NCBI GenBank assembly: GCA_003559495.1
Contig: PWLE01000033.1
Span: forward strand, 1 to 38,051
Reading direction: 5' to 3'
DNA from: Mollicutes bacterium
GTDB lineage: Bacteria > Bacillota_I > Bacilli_A > RF39 > UBA660
DNA: 38,051 nt
Position numbers and translations under genes: made by a program. Each line of letters begins with the position of its first letter. Position 1 is the stretch's first letter. Shown piece by piece: positions 8,059-14,506 of this stretch. A model generated the notes under the pieces. The model did no database searches, was not told the origin of the DNA, and worked only from the letters and a program-made list of their open reading frames with translations.

Positions 8059-9107
8059 CAATACCCCTCCTTATCAATTCGCTTAAACAAATCTAAAAAA
8101 TGCCAATGGTTTTGATAAAACTCTCTTATATCATTAATACCATATTTTAACATGGCAATTCTTTCAATGCCAATGCCAAAAGCAAAACCACTATATTTTT
8201 TATTATCATAACCACTCATTTGTAAAACAGTTGGGTGAACCATACCAGCTCCTAAAACTTCTAACCAGCCACTTTCCTTACAAAAAGCACAACCAACACC
8301 ATCGCATTTAAAACACGAAACATCAACTTCCAAAGATGGTTCCGTGAAGGGAAAATAACTTGGGCGAAAGCGAATATTTCGCGTTCCACCAAATAATTTT
8401 TGCATTGTCACTTCTAAAGTTCCTTTTAAATGTGCTAAACTTATGTTTTCATCAATTACTAAAGCCTCTATTTGCATAAATTGATGAGAATGAGTTGCAT
8501 CATCATCATCTTTTCGATAAACCTTACCAGGTGCAATCATGCGAATAGGACCTTTTTCATAGTTTTTTTCCATCATTCTAACTTGAATTGGCGATGTTTG
8601 TGTCCGCAATATATGCTTAGAAGTAATATAAAAGCTATCTTGCATATCACGCGCTGGATGATCTTTCGGAATGTTTAAACGCTCAAAATTGTATTTATCA
8701 GTTTCAATTTCCGGTCCCCGCACCACATCATATCCCATACTGACAAACAAACTTATAATTTCGTCATTAATTAATTCTAAAGGATGAAAACTACCAGTTT
8801 TTAACTGAGAAGCCGGTAATGTTATATCAATTTTCTCAGCTAATAATTGCTTATCTAAAGCTTCCTTTTGCAAAGAAACTTCTTGTTCTGCTATTAAATT
8901 AGTGGCTTCCTCACGAAAATCATTAAACATTTTGCCAACCGTTTTTTTATTTGCCACTGACAATTCTTTTAATTGTTCCTTTAGCAAAGTAATTTTTCCC
9001 TTTTTTCCTAAAAAACTAACCCGAACATCATTTAATGATTTTAAATCATTAACTTTTTCTAAAGCCTCTTTTAATTCTTTTTTTAATTGCTTAATAGTTT
9101 TTTCCAT
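8058..9107 (-). CDS. pheS: Phenylalanyl-tRNA synthetase alpha subunit
   Basis: Class II synthetase catalytic subunit, 349 residues. The N-terminal coiled-coil arm (about 1-90) that grips tRNA is followed by the catalytic domain: motif 2 around GKVYRKDDDDATHSHQF, the phenylalanine-pocket region, and motif 3 as GFAFGIGIERIAMLKYGI. ATG at 9107 has AAGGAGG 6 bases upstream. A cluster CFKCDGVGCAFCKESG (around residue 275) resembles a small zinc-knuckle insert seen in many PheS. Expression is controlled by the Phe T-box just upstream. Confidence 0.97.
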   Translation of the reverse strand: MEKTIKQLKKELKEALEKVNDLKSLNDVRVSFLGKKGKITLLKEQLKELSVANKKTVGKMFNDFREEATNLIAEQEVSLQKEALDKQLLAEKIDITLPASQLKTGSFHPLELINDEIISLFVSMGYDVVRGPEIETDKYNFERLNIPKDHPARDMQDSFYITSKHILRTQTSPIQVRMMEKNYEKGPIRMIAPGKVYRKDDDDATHSHQFMQIEALVIDENISLAHLKGTLEVTMQKLFGGTRNIRFRPSYFPFTEPSLEVDVSCFKCDGVGCAFCKESGWLEVLGAGMVHPTVLQMSGYDNKKYSGFAFGIGIERIAMLKYGINDIREFYQNHWHFLDLFKRIDKEGY

Positions 9108-9120
9108 ACTATTCCTCCTT

Positions 9121-9327
9121 ATAAAAAAAACATCCTTTTAATAAGGACGTCAAAAACGCGGTACCACCTTAATTCATAGTAACAACTATGCACTTAATAC
9201 TATAACGCGTAACCACATCAACTAAAAAGGTGAATTCACAAATCCTTATTCCTAGTTTGCACCAACCACTAGTTCACTTTAAATAATTATAACTTGTTAC
9301 TATGTCTTTTTTTCGTTAATAAATATT
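9121..9327 (-). promoter_or_regulatory. T-box riboswitch (Phe, specifier UUC) controlling pheST
   Basis: The hallmark T-box AAGGTGGTACCGCG is at 9157-9170 on the minus strand. It is followed by a terminator hairpin, GTCCTT paired with AAGGAT and a run of T (about 9121-9152). The likely specifier is TTC at 9232-9234 in the context GTGAATTCACC, which fits phenylalanine. A 13-base element, ACGCGTTATAGTA (9198-9210), is identical in the ileS leader and probably belongs to the stem II region. Uncharged tRNA-Phe should stabilise the antiterminator and permit pheST transcription. Confidence 0.93.
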
Positions 9328-9333
9328 AAAAAC

Positions 9334-9362
9334 ATTATATCGAGATTTTAAAAAAAAGTCAA
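9334..9362 (-). promoter_or_regulatory. Promoter of the pheST T-box operon
   Basis: Minus-strand TTGACT (9357-9362), a 17-base spacer and a perfect TATAAT (9334-9339). The predicted start is near 9327. The -35 is the 3' arm of the preceding terminator. Confidence 0.85.
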
Positions 9363-9394
9363 TTATGACACTAATTAAAACAATGACTTTTTTC
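9351..9394 (-). terminator. Terminator after the nitroreductase gene (end of the rnf transcript)
   Basis: On the minus strand AAAAAAGTCA (9384-9393) pairs with TGACTTTTTT (9352-9361) around a 22-base loop; the 3' arm continues into T. The loop is long, so efficiency is uncertain. The position, 12 bases after the stop, is right. Confidence 0.65.
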
Positions 9395-9405
9395 TTATTA
9401 TTTTA

Positions 9406-9924
9406 TTAAATTATTTTCATAATTTTTTCTAGTTGTTTACGTTCTTTTTTTCGCACACCGCGAGCACTTTTATATCCGACACTAATAATTAATCGAATTC
9501 TTTTTTCATCAGGAATATTTAAAGCTTTTTTAATCGGTTTTTCATGAAAAAGACCTAACATACAAGTTCCTAATCCCATTTCGGTCGCTGCTAAACATAT
9601 ATAAGATGCCACAATACCAATATCAATTTTGGTATAATCTTGCACCTTAAAATTATTAATAACCCGCACCGGAATACAAGCATCTTGTTCAATTATTACA
9701 ATAAAAGCACCAGCCTTTTCATTAAACTTTTGCACTGACTTTGCTACTTCTTTTATTTTTTCATCACTAGAAACAATATAAAAGAAATAGGGTTGGGCGT
9801 TGCAAGCTGATGGTGCTAAACGTGCTTGCGCAATTATTTTTTCTAAATCAGCTTTCGAAACCGCCTTACCACTAAAATTACGACAGCTTTCTCTTTGGTT
9901 AATTAATTGGGAAAAGTTCATCAT
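9406..9924 (-). CDS. Nitroreductase family protein (FMN-dependent NAD(P)H oxidoreductase)
   Basis: A small (172-residue) member of the nitroreductase fold, which binds FMN at a dimer interface and uses NAD(P)H. Visible motifs are the N-terminal RESCRNF, matching the RxSxRxF phosphate-binding pattern, APSACNAQPY, and the C-terminal glycine-rich GLGTCMLGLF region. The substrate is not predictable; members reduce nitroaromatics, flavins or quinones. Two ATGs in tandem (9924 and 9921) follow AAAGGAGGG, and either could start. It is 10 bases downstream of the TIM-barrel gene and probably the last gene of the rnf transcript. Confidence 0.85.
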   Translation of the reverse strand: MMNFSQLINQRESCRNFSGKAVSKADLEKIIAQARLAPSACNAQPYFFYIVSSDEKIKEVAKSVQKFNEKAGAFIVIIEQDACIPVRVINNFKVQDYTKIDIGIVASYICLAATEMGLGTCMLGLFHEKPIKKALNIPDEKRIRLIISVGYKSARGVRKKERKQLEKIMKII

Positions 9925-9934
9925 TATCCCTCCT

Positions 9935-10798
9935 TTAAAATATCAAAAACAATAAAGTTAAAATTGTCAAAACAATTAAAATCAAAATATCTTCAGTATA
10001 CCAATAACCTCGTACATTATTATCATTATCTTTTTTTTGCGAAGCTGCTCTTTTTAGTTTCACCACTTGTTCTTGTATTTCTTTTGTTTTTTGATACTTA
10101 TTTTTAATCATTTCACCATCAGTACTGGTTGTTTTTAAAAGTAATGGCAATTGTTTTTCATATAATTTTTCTAACAACATATACATTTTGCTATCACTCA
10201 TAATAGGAAAATAAACAACTTGCAACTCGTTAGTAAACTCCTTTAACCAACGATCAATGGTTGCTTGATCAAAAGATTCTAAATGCTCTGTATTCAATGC
10301 TAATCCAAATTGACCTTTATAATGCTCTCGTTTTGCTATCATAGAAAATAAATGTTTTATTTGCTCTTTCTTATGACCAAAATTGTTTTTTTTATAAGGT
10401 TGATTTTCAATTAAAACTGTGGCATCCAATGCCATTAAAGATAATATTAAATCTACTAAATGGCCGATTATTTTATTTTTTTCAATTTCTGATAAGGGTT
10501 GGAAAGTTTTTAAATCACCTGGTTTAATAACAAAAACTAATGGTTCAGACTGCAAAACGGTAGCTAGTTCAATAATTAATTCCTTGTTAATAATAGTATT
10601 TTTTTTATCAAATTTAGGGGTTGGTAATTGAAAAATTAAATCTTGGGTTACTGATAAGTTAGTATTATGCAAAGCTTGCCGTTGAACCATTAATTGCACT
10701 AAAGAACAATTTAATTCTTTTGCTAATTGCAATTGTTGCAACCAATTAAAAGATTCCGCATTTAACGCTAATCCTATTACATTGGTCTTGGCAAACAT
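9935..10798 (-). CDS. Tail-anchored TIM-barrel protein resembling endonuclease IV / xylose isomerase-like family, probably non-catalytic
   Basis: Residues 1-220 follow the order of motifs of an AP-endonuclease-2-type TIM barrel: an N-terminal LAKELNCSLVQLMVQ strand-helix, FVIKPGDLK (where endonuclease IV has FHPGSH), VLIENQPYKKNNFG (like the LEN...G stretch) and FGLALNTEHL (like G.CLDTCH). Of the metal ligands only Glu131 and His172 are clearly kept; the His of HPG is Lys92 and the Asp of DTCH is Asn169. A charged, probably coiled linker (about 225-260) leads to a C-terminal membrane helix (about 270-287), so the barrel would face the cytoplasm. It lies between an HD hydrolase and a nitroreductase. 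Family assignment is by motif memory only. Confidence 0.6.
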   Translation of the reverse strand: MFAKTNVIGLALNAESFNWLQQLQLAKELNCSLVQLMVQRQALHNTNLSVTQDLIFQLPTPKFDKKNTIINKELIIELATVLQSEPLVFVIKPGDLKTFQPLSEIEKNKIIGHLVDLILSLMALDATVLIENQPYKKNNFGHKKEQIKHLFSMIAKREHYKGQFGLALNTEHLESFDQATIDRWLKEFTNELQVVYFPIMSDSKMYMLLEKLYEKQLPLLLKTTSTDGEMIKNKYQKTKEIQEQVVKLKRAASQKKDNDNNVRGYWYTEDILILIVLTILTLLFLIF

Positions 10799-10823
10799 GA
10801 AACCACCCCATTACTAAACAATA

Positions 10824-11453
10824 TTAGTTTAGTTGCATCTCTTCCTTTAAACGCGTAAAAAAGTCATCTAAATATGCTTGGCGTTCTTTTCCGATTCGTT
10901 TTCCTTCTTTCGTATATAATTTTTTATCCATATTTTTTAAAGCAAGATCATATTCCATAATTGGGTTGTGTTTACTAACATCTTTAATATAACTACATTT
11001 AGGCATTTTATAATCTAGTGTTAGCCGCTGGCCATGTTGACCGGCAAACATAAAATTACGCGCAATCCCAACTGCTCCCATACAATCAATTTTATCGGCA
11101 TCAAACAATATTTTCGCCTCGATTGTTTTTGGTTCTTCAGCCGTTCTTTTGCGATGTGCTAAAATACAATGCTTTACTTCTTCGATTTTGACAAAGTTTT
11201 TTTCTTTTAAAATTGCCACCGCCATTTTCGCACCTTCAATCGCATGATCAACTTTACCGGTTTTATCTTTATTCTCTTTTTCCCTACCAATGTCATGTAA
11301 AAGTGCCGCCACTCTTAAAACTTCCATATCAACATTGCGTTCTTTGGCAGCGATTTGCAAACAAAGATTATACACACGCATAATATGTTCCCAGCTGTGA
11401 CTATTACAACTAATTTCTTTTTGCACAATCGCCATTATTTCTTGCTCACTCAT
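10824..11453 (-). CDS. HD-domain phosphohydrolase (YedJ/YpgQ-like)
   Basis: The 209-residue protein carries the HD metal-binding set: an early His in SHSWEHIMRV, the LLHDIGRE pair, then HxxxxAxxxA (DHAIEGAKMA), HCILAHR and the later ILFDADKIDCMGAVGIARNF. The last block is typical of the YedJ/YpgQ branch, some of which hydrolyse nucleotides. It starts with an ATGA overlap with the rnfB stop, so it is translationally coupled to the Rnf operon, although a link to electron transport is only inferred from this. Confidence 0.85.
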   Translation of the reverse strand: MSEQEIMAIVQKEISCNSHSWEHIMRVYNLCLQIAAKERNVDMEVLRVAALLHDIGREKENKDKTGKVDHAIEGAKMAVAILKEKNFVKIEEVKHCILAHRKRTAEEPKTIEAKILFDADKIDCMGAVGIARNFMFAGQHGQRLTLDYKMPKCSYIKDVSKHNPIMEYDLALKNMDKKLYTKEGKRIGKERQAYLDDFFTRLKEEMQLN

Positions 11454-11719
11454 ATTAAATTATTCCCCCGCAAATAAGCTTCCATCTCTCGTAGAGCATC
11501 ACCACGTAGCGGTTTACATTTTTGATATAACTGTGGATCATCAACCATCGCATCAGCCAAACCCTTACAAGTTCCATAACCACAAACACCACAATTATAA
11601 CCGGGCAGGAGCTTATCAAACTCATCACTTTTATTTTCTACTTTAAAACGATCGGCGACAAACAAAATTAAAAGTGATAATAATAATGCCGTTACCGTGA
11701 TAATAATAATACCAATCAT
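11450..11719 (-). CDS. rnfB: Minimal RnfB: membrane anchor plus one [4Fe-4S] module
   Basis: An N-terminal membrane helix (about residues 2-24) is followed by the RnfB/NqrF-like FeS motif CGVCGYGTC and a fourth Cys 17 residues later (QKCKPL). This is the Fer4_FeS module that follows the anchor in RnfB. Usual RnfB proteins continue for some 150-200 more residues with at least two ferredoxin-type [4Fe-4S] domains; here the protein ends at 89 residues with an ATGA overlap into the HD gene, so no remnant follows. The ATG at 11719 overlaps the stop of the upstream microORF (ATGA); the GTG at 11728 overlaps the ribosome site and is rejected. Confidence 0.85.
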   Translation of the reverse strand: MIGIIIITVTALLLSLLILFVADRFKVENKSDEFDKLLPGYNCGVCGYGTCKGLADAMVDDPQLYQKCKPLRGDALREMEAYLRGNNLI

Positions 11720-11826
11720 TTGCGACACCCCTTACAAAAATGACAATCACATTGTGTGTTGTTATTTATACGATACAATAAAATCGTAATAGCAATCATA
11801 AATAAAACTAATAAATATCCCATCAT
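11716..11826 (-). CDS. Cys-rich membrane microprotein between rnfA and rnfB
   Basis: A 36-codon frame (35 if the second ATG is used). It encodes a single membrane helix (GYLLVLFMIAITILLY), a short Arg/Asn/Thr linker and a Cys-rich tail, CDCHFCKGCRK, i.e. CxCxxCxxC. The start overlaps the rnfA UGA (ATGATG) and its own UGA overlaps the rnfB ATG, so it is positioned for coupled translation at both ends. It resembles in plan the FeoB-associated Cys-rich membrane proteins, but I see no specific homologue. The four Cys next to an electron-transport complex suggest metal or FeS binding; that is inference. Confidence 0.7.
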   Translation of the reverse strand: MMGYLLVLFMIAITILLYRINNNTQCDCHFCKGCRK

Positions 11827-12389
11827 AAGCCAAACCTACTAAAAATCATCGCCATAATACCCGCAATAATAAGGGCGATTGGCACACCTTGAAAACTAGC
11901 AAGCACCGGTCTTTGCGCCAATTTTTCCCGAATAGTCGCATAAATATAAATTAATATTGTAAAACCAAGCCCGCTTCCTAATATAAAAACAACTGTTTCA
12001 ATAAAATTATACTGATAATCAATCATCAAAAAAGCAATCCCTAAAACAGCACAGTTAGCGGCAATTAAGGGCAGGAAAATTCCCATTAATTCATAAATCT
12101 TAGGAAATTTTTTACGAATAATTATATTAATAGATTGAACAATAGAAGCAATTATTAAAACAAACAAAATTGTTCGCAAATACTCTGTCCCGGTCGGAAC
12201 TAAAACATAGTGATATAAAAAATAAGCAATTATACCACCAACAAACACGACAAAAGTAACTGATAATCCCATTCCTAAAGCACCTTTCTCCCTATGCGAT
12301 GTACCAATAAAAGGACAGATACCTAAAAACTTTGTTAAAATAATATTTTCTGTTAGAACACTAGCAATAAAAATACTAACTAGACTCAT
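11823..12389 (-). CDS. rnfA: Rnf electron transport complex subunit RnfA
   Basis: A six-helix integral membrane protein of 188 residues, homologous to RnfE and NqrE. The conserved half-helix motifs TKFLGICPFIG and LIAANCAVLG each hold a Cys that in known Rnf/Nqr structures helps ligate the intramembrane [2Fe-2S] cluster shared with RnfE. The ATG at 12389 is preferred because the in-frame GTG at 12398 overlaps its ribosome site, AGGGTG. The gene overlaps rnfE by 14 bases. Confidence 0.95.
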   Translation of the reverse strand: MSLVSIFIASVLTENIILTKFLGICPFIGTSHREKGALGMGLSVTFVVFVGGIIAYFLYHYVLVPTGTEYLRTILFVLIIASIVQSINIIIRKKFPKIYELMGIFLPLIAANCAVLGIAFLMIDYQYNFIETVVFILGSGLGFTILIYIYATIREKLAQRPVLASFQGVPIALIIAGIMAMIFSRFGL

Positions 12390-13011
12390 GTAAATCACCC
12401 TTTATAAAAAATTTATTAAAAATAGCCAACAAAAAACCTAACGATAAAAATGCTCCCGCCGGGGTGGCAAAAATATTAAGATCCAAATTTACTGGCAAAA
12501 CTGTTATTATCCATTTATAACCTGTTATATTACTTAAATCATTCATAATCGTAATAGTATTATGAGCCAAGATTTCGCGCATTAAAGCAACCGCACTAAT
12601 AGTTAATGTAAAACCAAGGCCAATGCCAAGGGCATCTTGAACACTAACTAATACTTTTTCTTTACTAGCAACGGCAATTGCACGCCCTAAAACAATACAA
12701 TTAACGGTAATAAGGGGCAGATAAATTCCTAAAGTGGCATGCAAATCAGGAATAAATTCTTTTATTAACATATCAACCGTTGTCACAAAAGTAGCAATTA
12801 TTATAATAAACACTGGAATTTTAACATTTTCAGGAACCATTTTTTTAATTAACGAAACCGTTAAATTAGAAAAAAGCAAAACAAAAATAACACAAAATCC
12901 CATAATATAGGCACTTTCAAAAGTGTGTGAAACAGCTAATACCGGACATAATCCTAATAATAAAATAAAAACTGGATTTTGACTAATAATACCATCAATT
13001 ATTTTTTTCAC
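12376..13011 (-). CDS. rnfE: Rnf electron transport complex subunit RnfE
   Basis: The paralogue and partner of RnfA: six membrane helices in inverted topology, 211 residues. Conserved LLLGLCPVLAVS and LITVNCIVLGRA carry the two Cys expected to complete the membrane [2Fe-2S] site. It starts at GTG 13011 behind a strong AGGAGG with 5-base spacing. It follows the 30-residue microORF by 9 bases. Confidence 0.95.
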   Translation of the reverse strand: MKKIIDGIISQNPVFILLLGLCPVLAVSHTFESAYIMGFCVIFVLLFSNLTVSLIKKMVPENVKIPVFIIIIATFVTTVDMLIKEFIPDLHATLGIYLPLITVNCIVLGRAIAVASKEKVLVSVQDALGIGLGFTLTISAVALMREILAHNTITIMNDLSNITGYKWIITVLPVNLDLNIFATPAGAFLSLGFLLAIFNKFFIKGDLHESS

Positions 13012-13020
13012 AAATTCCTC

Positions 13021-13113
13021 CTAACTAATTAAAAGTTGCGTAAAATATATAATCACACCACATATTAAAGCCACTAATGTTAAAACCAAAACGCTTTTTT
13101 GTTTTTCACTCAT
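13021..13113 (-). CDS. 30-residue single-pass membrane microprotein in the rnf operon
   Basis: ATG at 13113 lies 6 bases after a strong GGAGG that sits within the 3' end of rnfDG, and the frame ends in TAG at 13021. The peptide has a charged head (MSEKQKS) and one hydrophobic helix (VLVLTLVALICGVIIYF), then TQLLIS. The start overlaps the rnfDG stop by 8 bases (ATGAGTGA), and the rnfE ribosome site follows directly. Dedicated ribosome site, coupling and membrane-helix composition support real translation. I do not recognise a family; it is not the RnfG membrane anchor, since the D-G fusion already has one. Confidence 0.7.
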   Translation of the reverse strand: MSEKQKSVLVLTLVALICGVIIYFTQLLIS

Positions 13114-14506
13114 GATAATCCTCCAATACATTTCGTAAAATACTTTTTAAACTATCAGTTGTAATAGTAGCACTGCTAATTGTATCAACTTCTTCAAAAT
13201 CATCAGCCGCAATTAACTTTTCCACATAATTAGCATTTTCTACGCGCGCCCAATAACTTTCCGTTTGCGAGAGAATAACAAAATTAACCACTTCATCATT
13301 TTCTAAGATAACTTCAGCTTCAATCCACCCACTAAAACCTCTTTGCGAAACATGATATATCACTTGATTATCAACTTCTGCTACTTCATTAATTACAAAA
13401 TTAGCATCCTCATCTTTTTGATCAAAACCAGCGGCAACTAAAAAACTAATGCCGACAATTAAAATCCAAGCTAAAACAAAACCAGCCATTGATTTAGAAA
13501 AATTAAAACGAGCATAAAAACCAATTTTATCAAGAATAAACACTAATAAATTCATTGTCAAAATAGCAGTTAAAACGCCTTCTGGATAAGGGGATAAAAA
13601 TCGGAAAACAACCGTCAAAACACCTAAAAATAATCCAAACAATAACTGACCCACGGGTGTTGTCGGTGAAGTGACCGGATCGGTCGCCATAAAAACCGCC
13701 CCAAATAAAAGTCCACCACTAAAAATATGAAATAAAGGATACCAAGCACCAAAACCATGTAAAGTTCCAATCAAATAAGTCATAACAAATACCGTCGCCA
13801 CATAAGTAGTTGTTATGCGCCATTTAATCATACGATTAATAGCTAAGTAGAAAAAAGCCAAAATAATTAATAAAGCACTAGTTTCTCCTACTGAGCCTGG
13901 TATTGTTCCAATGAAAAAATCACTTAATCGACCATAAGGTTCCACTAAAGTTGCGTACCCGCCAATTCCTTCTACCTCCGTCGCCAATGGCGTCGCACCA
14001 CTAATTACATCCGCCTCATAAGGATTCAAATAACCGCCACTTTCAACAATATTAACTGAATAAATAGCCATAACAAATAAAACACCTAACAAGGCGGGAT
14101 TAAAAATATTATGACCAAAACCACCAAAAATTAATTTACCAATTGCCGTAGCTATAAAAGCACCTACTATTAAAATAAAAATTGGCGTATTTAATGGTAA
14201 AACTAAAGCAACAAACAAACCAGGCAGGAAAGCATATGATTTTTTAAAAGCCTCTTTAATATTTTGTTTGCGAAGAAAAAAGAAACTTATTTCTGTTAAA
14301 CAACTAGTTAAAACAGCAATTAAAATAAAAAACAAAGGATAAAAAATCATTATAAAATCATAATAACCCTCACGATATGGAATATAACCATTTTTATAAA
14401 TCGTAAAAATGATAATTGGCATTAACGCAATCAACAAATGATTCATAATTTGACTGGCGTTTTGACTATTTTTAATATAAGGTCCAGAAAAAGTTTTTAA
14501 GCTCAC
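13106..14506 (-). CDS. rnfD: RnfD-RnfG fusion: flavinylated membrane subunit with C-terminal FMN-binding domain
   Basis: Residues 1 to about 330 are RnfD, a roughly ten-helix membrane subunit with covalent FMN: the flavinylation motif SGATPLAT puts the FMN-carrying Thr at 172. After the normal RnfD end a further membrane helix (about 341-360) leads into a periplasmic-type FMN-binding domain (about 370-466) ending DTISSATITT, the RnfG motif with predicted Thr447 and with Ser replacing the usual Gly of SGAT. The RnfG part is only about 130 residues against roughly 190 usually. GTG start at 14506 behind AAGGAGG overlaps the rnfC stop by 4 bases. ApbE would be needed for flavin attachment; it is not in this window. 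Confidence 0.88.
   Translation of the reverse strand: MSLKTFSGPYIKNSQNASQIMNHLLIALMPIIIFTIYKNGYIPYREGYYDFIMIFYPLFFILIAVLTSCLTEISFFFLRKQNIKEAFKKSYAFLPGLFVALVLPLNTPIFILIVGAFIATAIGKLIFGGFGHNIFNPALLGVLFVMAIYSVNIVESGGYLNPYEADVISGATPLATEVEGIGGYATLVEPYGRLSDFFIGTIPGSVGETSALLIILAFFYLAINRMIKWRITTTYVATVFVMTYLIGTLHGFGAWYPLFHIFSGGLLFGAVFMATDPVTSPTTPVGQLLFGLFLGVLTVVFRFLSPYPEGVLTAILTMNLLVFILDKIGFYARFNFSKSMAGFVLAWILIVGISFLVAAGFDQKDEDANFVINEVAEVDNQVIYHVSQRGFSGWIEAEVILENDEVVNFVILSQTESYWARVENANYVEKLIAADDFEEVDTISSATITTDSLKSILRNVLEDYHE

Noticed and set aside
8058-11453. UGA read as Trp (mollicute code 4)
   Set aside because: UGA ends pheS, rnfA and the Cys-rich microORF at exact overlaps with the next start, rnfB ends likewise, and Trp codons seen are UGG.
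11450-11728. RnfB as a frameshifted remnant of a longer gene
   Set aside because: The stop overlaps the HD-gene start (ATGA) with no further FeS motifs in any frame, so a designed short form is more likely.
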